DNA of 64,000 nucleotides. Origin: Panagrolaimus kolymaensis (taxonomy: Eukaryota > Nematoda > Chromadorea > Rhabditida > Panagrolaimidae). The notes below the pieces were generated by a model, which was not told where the DNA came from, made no database searches, and saw nothing but the letters and a program-made list of their open reading frames with translations. The position numbers and the translations under genes were made by a program. Shown piece by piece: positions 35,128 through 47,213 of this stretch. Position 1 is the stretch's first letter. Every line of letters starts with the position of its first letter. The DNA lies in contig JAJQJQ010000071.1 of assembly GCA_028622995.1 (NCBI GenBank), positions 248,001 to 312,000 on the forward strand. Reading direction: 5' to 3'.

Positions 35128-35130
35128 CAA

Positions 35131-36729
35131 ATTTTGGAAAATGAAAAAGCAAATTTTTTAATATATTATTTTTGATAAGATTAAATTTTATTTTTTTATC
35201 ATCAGAAATTCAGTAATGCTTTCGCAGAATTTTTACATTTACCACACAGCTTTCTATATTATTGTTGCTCATACAGTATTAATTTTGCCCTCATCACGCA
35301 AATTAATTTTATAAAAAAGCTAATTAAATTTTCTTCTTTTTGTAGAAAATATTATTTTGTCTCTAAGCTTATAGTAAAATCTTTTTGTAATCTGGCTTTT
35401 ATCTTCTCATTTTTTTTGATCCCTTCAACTTTTGTGACGCAAAATTAATATTCAAATGAATCGATACAACAACTATGACGCATTATTTAAATAATCGAGT
35501 TTTCAGTTAGATAGTTTTAGTTCGAAATTATTAAAAATGACAAATAAAAAAACTATAGGGATTTAAGAACTTTAAAATGACTCAAAATTTTTTTTGGATC
35601 ATTTTTTAAATTCATTAAATTTTGTCACAAAACGAAAATAATCTGGCTTTTGCTACAATCCTCGGAGACGTAGCTTATCCTTAATAAATCTTCTTTCCAC
35701 CAAGAAAAAATGAAATGTACATTTTTTTTTGACTTTTTTCGATATATTGGCTAGCTCTTAGTAAAGAATAAATTGTATTAGAAAAAATACCAAAAAATTG
35801 TATCTAATTAATTAGAACATGAGTTTCATTACTTTTCGTTCTGAGTGAAAGAGAAAATTAGAGATAACTCATAAAATACAAATATTTTTTCCTTCCGTTT
35901 TTTTGTTGTTACATTTTTTTAAGATACCTTAATTTGTTTTGTAGAAGAAATTGACAAAAGAAGAAAAAACATCTAAATGTATTAATCATGTTTCACAGAA
36001 GAAAAATCTTTTTGGAGCAAAGAAAAAAAAGCAAAGCAAAACGCATTTTTCTTTGTCAAAGATTTTTTTAGAAATTTTACTTTTCTGTAAATTCCAAGCT
36101 TAATAAACTAAGACAAAATATATGGCTTTAAAAAGTTGTAAATAAATGCATGGATATTAATTTGGGGTTGCTTTACTCATTGCCAATATATATGCGTGTA
36201 AATACAATCACTTTTCCTCCATGTTTAAAGAATAGGGAAATTAAAAGCAATCTTTTTAAAGCTTTTTTAATGGTATATTCATAGTTTGAAAGAATACAAT
36301 TTGTGTGAAAACATGCATAATAATGTCACATGCTTTTTTAAACTTATGGTTTTTCTTATTTTTTTTCTTTTCATGGCTTTCATTGATATTTATAACCCAC
36401 CGGAAATCAAAATAAAATATAAAGAAAAATTTAACATTTATACATAAGTTTGTTTTTCTCATACCTCTCACGACATAAAAATTATGCAAAAAATGGTTTA
36501 AATAAAGAAATAAAAGGTTTCCCATTTCCTTTTTGCGTTGACATTGCAAATAAATAGAAAGGAAGTTAACTTTTGACGCCGAATGCAAAAAAAAAACTTG
36601 CAAGTGATTACACTTTTTTTAATTTTCACAAACTACATTTTTTACTTTTTTTTGGAAACCCACGACCATTATTTTTTTGTTGGTTTATTTTCAAACAAAA
36701 AATTTAGCTAAATTTGTAATAAAAAAATG
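35131..36729. other. A/T-rich spacer between IR1 and IR2
   Basis: About 1.6 kb without a convincing coding exon, RNA gene or structured repeat. Confidence 0.35.
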
Positions 36730-37768
36730 CTTTTTTCAAATTTTTTTAGTAGTTTCCATTTTTAGCTTTTTGATTTCATAAAAAACTTTCCGGTTTTGGT
36801 GGTCTTTTTTTGAGTGAATGCATTTTTACGCACACAAATAAATTTATTAACAAAAAAATAACATTTATTTGGAAATTTATTTTTGCGTGAATGTCGTTGC
36901 CGTAAAAAAATTGCATGGCTATAAAAATAAATTTGCCTCCGCAAAAAATAATTTTTTGCCATTCATTTTTGTATTTTTATAAACAATTAAAAAGTTCAAA
37001 ATTTATTTTATTTGGGGAAAAAAATAAGAGAGTCTACGTAAAAAATTTTTTATGAAAATACAAAAACGGAGGAAGCAGAAAAACATATTTCAAGAAAAAA
37101 TAAAGAAAGTTTCTTTTGTTTCAATAAGCTTTTAATTAAAAAAAAGAAATTCTTAGTAAATAAACTTTTAAAGACCAATAATAAAGCAGAAATGGCTTTG
37201 TGATCTTTTAAAGATTCTAATTATACGTGAATGGAGGAGATTGTCATAAAATTGTTAAAATACGATAAAGAAACTATGAAATTTGTAAAGCTAAAATTTG
37301 GGCAACATTGAGAGGTTCTCATTTATGACCAAATTCCAAAGTTTATATTGATACTTTCAAAGCCACCTCTAAAAATATGGGATTACTGTTTGCTTTTTTT
37401 TTGATAAAATCATTTCATTCAGTATTGATTTTTTTGTTGTTAAAAATTTTAATTTGAACACGGAACAAAACTATTTAACGTTATTTTAATTGTAAATTAA
37501 TTAATGTTTCAGACAATAATAATTTTTAATTATTTACAACAAATATATGCTTGAAAACCTTCCTACAATTTTTTTTGTCATCTCTCTTATGTAAAACAAA
37601 ATAAAAAAGTACTCAAAATGTTCAGAAATCAAAAATTTAAAAGGGATACTTCACTTACTTACATTTTCGCTGTTAAAAAATTAAATGCTTATTGTTTTTT
37701 GGTTTGATATTTTTAAACAATCGGAAATTTTATTATTTTTGCAACATTCTTTTTTAATAATAAAAAGA

Positions 37769-38288
37769 AAATTATGAACGGAAGTGTGATTTTTTGGTAG
37801 AAAGTTCAAAGCTTTGAAAAACAAACTTTCTTTTATTTTCTTCCATCTTTTTTTATGTTTTCTTTTTATTGGCAGAAAATTTGTTTGATAAAAGAAAAAT
37901 TAAGGAAACAAGAGAGAGCAAAATTGGTCATCTGAAAAATAATCTTATGATTATTCTTCTTTTTATATTTAGCGGGGGTTTCAAAAAAAAATGACTTATA
38001 AAAAGATTGACTTAAATGTTTTGGAAAAAATTAATAACTCGATTTAAAAATAAATTTATGCTATTTTTAAATGCTTCCGTTGAGCTGAAAAAAGTGAGAA
38101 AAGCTTTTAGTAAATGAGTTGCTTTGAAAATTAAAAACATGATACATTTGTTCCTTAAAAATTTGTTCCCCTTCTGCCTTCGCTGCGTTTTGAAGTTTAG
38201 TATTTTTCTTCATTGAACCGTTTATTAATAGGGAAGTTTTTTTAAACGGGTTCCATGAAGAAAGATAATTGTAATTCAAGCAAGCAAA
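37769..38288 (-). repeat. Highly conserved block of IR2 (right copy)
   Basis: Near-identical inverted copy of 21803-22332 within otherwise diverged arms. The ORF at 38067-38279 (minus) differs from its partner at only two codons. Confidence 0.6.
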
Positions 38289-39849
38289 GGTAGAAAATTA
38301 TTATTTATGCTTCAGTAAAATAAATAAATAAATAATTATTTGAAGGTGTAATTGTAGCCGAGCTTGAAACTCCCTCATTATTTTATCTTAAGCTTTAAAA
38401 AAAGCTGGTTACTAATACTGAGTTATTAATTGCTAATGGTGATTAAAAAAGTTTTTAAGTACCCAAAGTCACATGGTTTAAGTATAATTATATTTTCTTA
38501 AATAACTTTTTTTTAATAATTATAACAGAGAACTCAAATACTTAAATGAGTTCAGATCTTTATTTTTTGTTGTTGTGAAGCTTCGAAGTGGAGGAAAAAA
38601 TTCGTTGCAAGGTATTTCCACTATAAAAGAAATTTTAATGCTAAAGGTTTGCTTTGTCCCTAAGATTTTTCAGTTCTGATCTTTTTAAATTTGCTCATAA
38701 ACTAAATAGGGTCATATTTGTTTTTACATGCAAACAAAGCCAATGTTTTTAGTTTTTCTTTATCTCTAAATTAAATACCAGGTCATCCTTTTTATTTTTA
38801 AAAATAGCAAAAATAAAGCAATAAAAAAAGGTTAATCCCTAAAATTATTGCTAGTTTAATAACATTAAAAATAACATGGCTGCCAAACTACGTATGCGTC
38901 GACATCTTCAAATTCGAAAACGACGATGAAATAAAATTCAAAAGGTTCATATCTCTTTCTATTTTTCCCAGTGAGAGAAACCATTTTTAGGAAAAAAAAG
39001 CAAATGAAATATTGCAAGTTTTTTGCAAAAAAAAAATTCTGATGACATCCATGAAAAATTATTTGTCGCCGCAGTGCAGAAATAAATATTTCCAAATTTT
39101 AAAATTTAAATTGTGAGACTATTTTTAGTGAGTTTAAATTTATTTTTGTTGTGTTATGTCACACTTTTTTTAAACTCTGTCGTGCGACAAAAAATCCACC
39201 GCAAAATGAGAAAATACAAATATTATTTACGTCTAGTTTTTTAAAAGATTAGGAAGTTGTATTTTAAAAAGGAAATATATTTTATTTTTAAACCACTTAA
39301 AAAAAAGGAAGATTATTTTGTAAACTCATTTTTTAATTATACAAAAAAAGAAGAAACTAAAAAAAGAAAGTCATATGTTTTAAAGACAGAAAAAAAGGAA
39401 ATGACTGGATAAATTAGTATTTATGCTTAAATGGTCTTATTAACAGCTGTCATCGTTGGTCATGGATGCAAGTATAACAATAATCTATTTCAATACTTCC
39501 TTTTTTATTAATTAATAATTATAAACCCACAAACATAATTCCAACTACATTTTTTGTTAGTCAGTAAAATTATTGGTAGATAAATCTGATAAATGAAGTT
39601 GGGTCATTTCATTATTTAATACAGAAGGAAGGTGTCTATGAGATAAAATCACTTAATTTTGAAACGACTAAATAATTAATTTATTTAGCAAGTATGAGTA
39701 AGAATCATTTTGAAGTATTAGAATTTTCTGATATTAAAAGCGGTAAAAATTTAAACACGGAAATTTACTTAATTTTAAAAAGGCATAAAATGAAAAAAAT
39801 ATTTGTCGAGTTTGCAAGCAAATAATTATTTAACTTCCGCGCAAATCCC

Positions 39850-39880
39850 GCCGCACCCCGAGCGAAGCGAGGGGTGCGGC
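39850..39880. repeat. GC-rich hairpin in the right-arm insertion
   Basis: Ten-base arms GCCGCACCCC (39850-39859) and GGGGTGCGGC (39871-39880) enclose the 11-base loop GAGCGAAGCGA. The composition is striking in this A/T-rich setting. The structure resembles the hairpin at the ends of IR1, with a loop that also contains GCGAA. Confidence 0.7.
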
Positions 39881-40259
39881 TGTTTTAGCAATGAGAACGC
39901 CCGATCTGCTAACCGAAATTTATGATTTTTTTTATTTCGTGTAATTATGTTGATATTAGAGGGCTCTTTAGGGTCAATTTTTCGTCGCATTGACGAATTT
40001 TTAAAAAAAATAGAAGGAAGTATAGAAAAAAAGTGCTTAATCACAACATTTTAAAAGTTCACAATGTCCCGCTGAGCGTTGCAGCAAAGTTAACGCATAT
40101 TCTGGCTATAAAAATCGTTTTCTCCACCCTCAATTACCTCTATGAGTAAGCTAACTTTAAAAAACATCACATAAAAATAGATGTATGCCGCTATGGAAAT
40201 TTAAATATTTTGATTTAGAGTAAAAATATCATTGGCTAAAGTTCCTTGTTATACATTTG

Positions 40260-40335
40260 CTGTGTGGCGTAGGCGTTGAAGGCGGTGATGTTTGGATATT
40301 TCTGTCATAGGTTCGAATCCCCACAATTTTTTTTT
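40260..40335 (+). other. tRNA-like sequence with Pol III A and B boxes (pseudogene or SINE head)
   Basis: TGGCGTAGGCG at 40265-40275 fits the A box and GGTTCGAATCC at 40310-40320 fits the B box of a tRNA gene. A run of nine T residues at 40327-40335 could end Pol III transcription. Only part of the cloverleaf can be drawn: the T stem is reduced to two pairs and the acceptor stem is imperfect. I therefore call it tRNA-derived and give it no anticodon. It lies in the segment present only in the right IR2 arm. Confidence 0.45.
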
Positions 40336-41384
40336 ATTAATTGTTTTAATTGAATTGAGACAATTATATCCAAATAATTTTTTATGATTTTTAATAATGT
40401 TTTCATTAGAAAATATGCAAATTTTTAATAAAATATTCACAAATTTTACTTTTTTTATGAATATTAAGTTTCTTTATTATGAAATTAAAGCGAAATTATT
40501 TTTAACGATTTTCAATGAAATTTTTTTTAACTAAGCTTTTGGATCGTATATTTTTTTTTCTAAATTTAATTGGATTAGCATACAAAACTTTTAGGTATTC
40601 TAAACGCAAAATTTAATTAAAAGTACGCTGACGTTTAGTTTATGAAAAGAATAAACATAGGGAACTTTTTTTATTATTTTCGGTGAGTTTAATCGAAAAG
40701 TAACTTGAATATTTCCTTCTTATTAATTTTTATTGTTCGTTCGTTTTCGATTACTTTTGGTCGCAGTTCCAGGGCTACTAGGCTTCGCTATTTCCCATAC
40801 ATATTATTATTCTTTTTCTCTCTGTTTTTTTGTATCTTATCTTGAAATCTTTTATATTAAAATAGGAAATTCACCTAAAAAATTTGCATAAATTAGAATG
40901 AAACTATATTTTGTTTTCCAAGCGCGATGAAATGATTTGGGTAATTTTCATATACATAAAAAATCAGCAAAACATGGGTTTGCTTGCTGCGCAAATTAAG
41001 TGATTTAACTATTGTAAGCTTGCTCGATGACTATAACCTTAACTTTTTGCGAATTTTTCACAAGCTGGTATAAATTTTTTTTTAATGGTTCAGTTCATTG
41101 TTTATTTTGATTCGTGCAAAAAAAAAGTTTTAAAGGCTTACACATGTTTCAATTTTTAGGATCTCATTATTGAAAATTAAGTGATTAAAATAGACACGAG
41201 TGATAAGATTGTTCGGGAAAAGTTTTAATTTTTATAAAAGTCAATACAATAACTTTTTGGAAAAGTAATTATTAAAACATAGGCATTAATACGAGTGGCA
41301 ATTTTGTATTTTTCAATAAAACAAGTAAGATCGCCGACCGGAGGCAGCGGAGTTTCTAGTAATTATTGTTGCAGACGGCTCAAG

Positions 41385-42007
41385 AGATTAGTGCACAAGA
41401 TTACTATGTAAAAAAACAAAAGGCTGTTCAGGAAAAAACTTTTAGACGGCTAATGAGATTAAATTTTTTTTATTGATTTCAATAAATTATTTTATATGTT
41501 ACACTGAAACAAACAGCCGCAGCACCGTCTTCGATTGTTATTACCCAACTTCTTTACCAACTATTTAATATTGAAAAATTTTTTTAAAAATGTTAAAAAT
41601 TAAAAATTTTGTTTTATTCTTGATTAGATAAGATGTAAAAGCAACTCGTATATTCGCAAGATTTTTGATGTAAAAAATGTTTTGGTGTAAATTGAAAAAA
41701 ATAATAATTATAAGGTCAATTACAAAATAAAATTTTTAGTTTTTTTTTCCAATTTTCTATTGTTTTCTGAAACAAAGCATGTTTGAAAAAAGGTATTTTA
41801 AGCAAAAAATTTAAATATAACTAATTGTCGGACCAAAAATTTTTTTACTGTTAAAAATCGAAGACGGTGCTGCGGCTGTTTGTTTCAGTGTAACATATAA
41901 AATAATTTATTGAAATCAATAAAAAAAATTTAATCTCATTAGCCGTCTAAAAGTTTTTTCCTGAACAGCCTTTTGTTTTTTTACATAGTAATCTTGTGCA
42001 CTAATCT
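41385..42007. mobile_element. MITE-like foldback element, 623 bp, 151-bp terminal inverted repeats
   Basis: The inverted repeats are 41385-41535 and 41857-42007, starting AGATTAGTGCAC and ending GTGCACTAATCT. They pair without gaps (sum of coordinates 83392). The 321-bp interior is A/T-rich and non-coding. It is unrelated in sequence to the element in IR1. It lies in the part of the right IR2 arm that has no left counterpart, so it arrived after the duplication or was lost on the left. Confidence 0.82.
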
Positions 42008-44595
42008 ATCTAGTCATTTTTTCTGACTTTAAATCATTTTTTCGAACCACAAAAACATTTTTAAAATTTTTCAATTCCATACAAACCTTTTCATATGATA
42101 ACGTATTGCACAGATTGTTTTTATAGTTTCGTAGTGTGTAAAATCCCCAATTTTGCCTCATTCTTCTTCTTTTTTACACCCACCATAAACATTCAACAAA
42201 AAAGTACCACGTTTATTTTTAGGTTTTGAAAAAAAAACAACAAAAACAATTAAAAACTCACATCATTTCCAAAATAAAGAAAATGTGATATTGATAGATT
42301 TCAATTATTTTCTCCCTCACTTATCCTTCTTAAAATTTTCTTAAGATTTTCGCTACCGGTAAAAGTAAATATTTAAAAAAAAGAGGGTATCAAAAAGCAA
42401 AGAGAGAAAAAGCATTCATTGTCTCCACCAGATTTGTGATACTATTATTTTTACTTTTATTTTGCCGTTTTTTTTTGTTGTTGCAAAAATTAAAGGTTCA
42501 AAAATAAAAAAAGAAGCATTTATGAATGAATGTATGAAAGAGGATTCTTAAAATCAATTAAAATACGTGTGTTTATGAGTATATATACCTTTTTAAAAAA
42601 AGATAAAATTTTATTTTTGTTTTTTTAGAAAAAAACACATCGGATTTAGCTCCTTGAAATAAAAAAAATGTAATCAATTTCTAAATGCTATAATAATAAG
42701 TCAAATAATTATTTCATGCTTCCAACAAATTTTTGCAATTTTAAATTTTCCAGTTAATTATAAAAAGCGAGAAAAAAAATTTAAAAAACATTGCAATGAG
42801 AAAATGCAAATAAAATTGTATATAGTTTTATGTTTCCATGACTAATTGAAGTCCAAAAAGTTTATGTTGAAACATAATTTAAAAACACACACACACACAT
42901 GTGTCTAGAATTAACCATAAACATCTGTTAAAATTAAGCAAAGTAAGAATGTTTCTTGTATTTTAAATTTAAAAAAAGGAAAGCAAGAACTTTTGTAGGC
43001 GAAATTATTTCCCTAATTTTTATTTTCGACACAAATAAAAATAATTAGGTTTAGTTATAAAAGAAACAAATGCGTTATAAAATTAAACAATCATTTTTTT
43101 CGCCAACACAAAAATTTTCGTGTTGGCAATTGTAGGTCATCGGAAGTTTACTTTGACGTTCATCAGTTAAATTTAGTTAAGTATGGGTATGCTTTTTGGT
43201 AAACTAAAATTAATCATTAAACTTTTTACTTTAAAGTATTTTGAAAGTTTAGTTTTTTGATCCCCAGAACAATCTATTTCTTCTTTATTAAAAAAATGTA
43301 TTAATCATAGTTTGTTTGCTAGTAAACATTCTTTGATTAATAATTAAAATTATAATAATTTTAATGGTCTTCTTGCTTTTTGACCTTTCTTTTTATTTGT
43401 ATGTTTCTAAGATCATAAAAAAGTGTTCTTTGTCCTCTCTTTTTTTTTATTTCTTCGAGGTGGTCAAAAAAGCAGAAATAATTTGGTTATTTATTTTCTT
43501 TCTTTTGGCTTCCAATAATTCTTACTTTTTTTTGCTTTGCTTTTTTTTGTAGCAAAAATAAGGAATGAAACATTTTTTTGGTAATAAAAAAATGTTGTTT
43601 GTTTTTATTTCTCGAACATTATTGAAGTTTGTTTTCTTTCGAGTCTCGTATAAAAAACCGAATGCCAAAGAAAGATGTCGCTACCTTTTTATGAGAAAAA
43701 ACTAAAGCATCAAAAAATTTAAAATAAAGGAAATCAAAATTAATTTGTTGTTTTTCTTACATTTATAAAAGCAGTCTGACAGAAAGCAACTTTTGATCTT
43801 CACAAAATATATATATAATAAAATAAATGTTCTAGAAGAATAAAATAAGTTTTGAGCTTTTGGGAGAAAAAAATAGATAATACTAAGAAAAATGGATGAA
43901 GCTATGAAAAAGTGACCAAAAGTCAAAAAATAATTTTTCGAATATCAAAACGCTGTAAACTAAAATCAGGAAATGATATCAAAATGGAGCATGGAATTAT
44001 AAAAAAATGCATAACTGGATTAATATAAGCATGCGAAGAAGAAAGTAAGTTTTTTGCTAAATGCCTAAATTTTTTTGATACGTTTTTAATAAAACCCGCA
44101 TATGTATTTCATATATAACTGGACTTACAATTTATTTAAAAAAATAATTTTTATTTTTTTACTGTTTGTTTCTTTTTAAAGTCTTTTTCTTTTATTAATT
44201 CTTTTTACAAAAATTATTACTTTCCTATTTGTTTCGAAGGCTATGGGCTAGAAAAAAAAAGAAGAGGAAGGCTTTCCGCTTTTTCACTTCCCCAAAGGCG
44301 TCCTTTTTCCTTTCGATGTTTAAGCTTTCCACCATCCATCCTCCTAAAATGAAATAAAAGGCGGAGCTTTTTCAAAAGCTGCTTCGAAAGAAAGAATGGG
44401 GCTGGCCTTAGTTTCTTTGGCGGGGAGGCATAAAGGAAAGCAAAGAAAAAAAAGAGTATATAAATGAACGAAAAAAAGAAAGAATAAATAAAATACTTTC
44501 TTCTTCAAAGCTTTATTCCTCCTTACTTTTACTTACTTTTATAAAAAAAGAATTTGCTTTGCATTTCTTTTTTAATTATTAAAACTACTGTAAAA

Positions 44596-44948
44596 ATGAT
44601 TCATATTTTGATTGGCGTTGATGATGCTTTCACAATGAATCAATTTGCTTCAAAAACAAGCAGCAATAACAGAAGATCAGCCTTCTTAAAATCACGATGA
44701 TTCTTCTATTTATGCCCATGAAAATGGAGCTTTATTTACTCCAAAGAATGGATTAACCAACAACATCTTTCTTACTAATTGGAATTTGCGGCCAAAATGG
44801 ATATTTTGATTCAAGCAACGTTGAAATGACTTCAGCTTTGCCTGAAAATGTATCTCAAATTATGACCAATATTAATGAAGTTATCGCTTTGGCTCAATCA
44901 ACAAATGCAACATATCCAACCAAAAATACCTTGTCACTACTTTCATAG
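44596..44948 (+). pseudogene. Decayed small gene, right copy (IR2)
   Basis: Starts ATG at 44596 with MIHILIGVDDAFTMNQFA. It shifts frame after about 19 codons, continues as DDSSIYAHENGALFTPKN, shifts again, and ends as GQNGYFDSSNVEMT ... TLSLLS before TAG at 44946-44948. The length (353 bases) is not a multiple of three, which fits at least two frame shifts. No intron with proper GT-AG signals repairs them. The function is unknown. Confidence 0.6.
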
Positions 44949-45040
44949 AAAAATAAATAATAAATGTACAAACTTGTTTTTTATGTATATATTTTTTTGA
45001 TTTTTATGCCTTTTTTGTTGCTTTTTGAAAATAAAAATTT

Positions 45041-47213
45041 ATAAAAAAAATTCTTGTTGATTTTATTTTCCAACGCAAGTGTCCAAAAAACTTTATTATG
45101 AAAAAAATATAGTTAGTTTTTAATCAAACTTTAAAACACAAGATTTTGTCAAAAAACATAACTAAAAAAATGGATTTCTAAAAATAAAATTTACTTGCTT
45201 TTTTAACAAAATTTCTTTGACAAACATTGATTTACAATTTCAACCTTTTTAATTCAAAGTTATTGCGACTGTTACATAATTACTGAAACAACTCAAAAAA
45301 GGGACTTTAAACTAAATAAAAATACAATTTTTTTGAAAAGCTTTCTTTAAACAATAATAAGTTTAATATCTTTTTTATTTTGAAACAAAATTTAAACTCT
45401 ATTTGCATGAGTGAATCTTTTATATATTTTTATTTTAATACCGCTTGGAACCTTTTTAAATATATGGTAGATATTTTACTTGGTAAAAAACAGCGATTCA
45501 TAAAACAAAATCATTCTATAGAATATTTTTATGGTAAAATTTTGGCTTTACTTTTTGTTTAATATTACAGTATTTTCAAGCAATAATAAAATTTTTAGGA
45601 AAGAGGAAATATTTCTTTAAATCTTTTAAATACATTTTACTTGTTGTTGCATGCATTTGTTTGCTAAATTTTTTATATACATATTTTCACCTTGCCATCG
45701 CCTCCATTTTTAAATCTGCGTTTTTAATCTCATTTTTTTGTTAGTATTTTTGAATGTCTTCCTCCATTTTACTTTTATCCTTGAGACTTACTTATTTGTA
45801 TTTAAAAAAAGTGTAGGCTGTTTATTCCAAAAATTTTCAGTCACCTGTTGGTTTAATTTTGGATAAAAAATATATGACGAGTAAATAAATCGGATTATCT
45901 TCCTTTCCGGCAAAAAATGACACAGTAATTTTAATTTTATTTAATTTAATAATTTTTTGCGTTACAGAAAAAAAAAGATTATTTTATGGATTCAAATTAG
46001 GATTATTTTTTGTTGTTGCAATAATACACATTCATATTTTTGGATAAAAAACAATGGCTTCGATGTTGAATGGTGAATGGGTGTCAGAGAAAAAAATGTG
46101 TTGTAATCTTCTTTTTTTATTTTTTGTGTTTTTTTGCATTTTATAAATTAAATTAAAAAATGTAGGTAATGAAGAATGTAAAGGAATGTATGTAAGTAAA
46201 TAAAACAAAAAAGGTGCAGCTGTAAAAAAAGTAAATTTCGGAGGTTTATAAAACTACGAAAAAGAACGATAAATCGGTAAACTTTTTCAAATGAAGTCAT
46301 TAAAATTTGTTAAATGGTGTTTTTGAAACAGCCAACAGAAAATACACATAACCGGATTAACAACCGTGAAAAATAAAAAAGTGTTCGTCTGCTTGATTTT
46401 GATGTCTGCCATTCATTCGCCAATGACAACGCAAGATATCATTTTTTTTTCTATCCCAAAGGTGTTTTTTTGTGGGTTTCATTATTGCCTTTGTTTATGA
46501 TCAGGGCATGAAAAGTTTTAACAATTCCCTTTATTTCCTTAACTTTTTTTGTTGAGAGAAGAAAAAATAAATCCCTTTTTTTAAACCCCTTTAACGACTC
46601 ACATATTAATGGAAAAATAAAATAAAACAAACGAAAGTCGCAGCGGCAGCGACAAACTTTTTCCTTTTCTTCTTGTATTTCTGACAAGGCCGGGCCGGCA
46701 AAATCCTGCTCGTGGAAGAGGCCTGCTTCTAGTGGGATCGCTAAAACATGGAAAAGAAATTTTTTTCCGTTAAGAAAAAAATGATCTTTGTTTTCTTGAA
46801 AACGAAGCCGCTAAATAAAAACTAAACTAAAAGTCGTCTAAAAAGTGTGAAAAAAAACTTTGATAATCATAAAAATGGTGGCTTGGTGTCAGTCTGTTGA
46901 TGGATGAGTAATAATGCATCGCCGCTTTTAAAGCCTTTTTTTCAAGATTTAGCTGTGGCCGGCTGACGCGCGAAAAAAATAGAGAGAATTTTAAAAAATG
47001 AAAGAAAATAATATTATGCATTGTGAAATATTTTTTGCATACAGACATTTTATGGTCGTCGCGCGATGGAAAACAAAAAAATTTTGCATTGAAAAAATAT
47101 ATTTTTGTTTATTCATTCTATGTTTTTATTTTCCTTTTTTTGTGGATACTTTGCATTTATCTTCTTTTTTTTGAATATTTTAGAAAGATATTTTCTTTTT
47201 TTAATTTTTTTAA
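45041..47213. other. A/T-rich region without genes
   Basis: Homopolymer-rich sequence. One short GC-richer patch at about 46686-46735 (GGCCGGGCCGGC followed by CCTGCTTCTAGTGGGATCGC) stands out and may be a fragment of a repeat or exon. Nothing else is recognisable. Confidence 0.35.

Larger units (their letters stand above)
32265..35130 (-). repeat. IR1 right arm, inverted copy of 11686-14551
   Basis: Reverse-complement copy of the left IR1 arm with no net length difference. All ORFs and structures of the left arm reappear at 46816 minus their coordinate. The sequence between the arms is 17.7 kb long and carries ORC5, the TPR gene and the left arm of IR2. Confidence 0.93.
36730..45040 (-). 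repeat. IR2 right arm, diverged inverted copy of about 17180-23500
   Basis: Carries the anchors listed for the left arm in reverse order and orientation. It is about 2 kb longer than the left arm, mainly because of an extra segment at about 39615-42050 that is absent from the left arm. That segment contains a GC hairpin, a tRNA-like sequence and a second MITE-like element. Confidence 0.85.

Noticed and set aside
11686..35130. The whole 23.4-kb interval as one giant transposon (Maverick/Polinton type) with 2.9-kb terminal repeats
   Set aside because: The interior carries cellular genes (ORC5, TPR protein) and an arm of another duplication. No integrase, protein-primed polymerase, ATPase or protease is visible, and the outer flanks show no matching target-site duplication.
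39841..39890. Bacterial-type terminator and hence contamination
   Set aside because: The hairpin is followed by only four T residues and lies within a segment bounded by eukaryotic IR2 sequence. Nothing else here is bacterial.
40240..40335. Functional tRNA gene with a named anticodon
   Set aside because: The T stem has only two pairs, the acceptor stem is imperfect and no good anticodon stem can be drawn.
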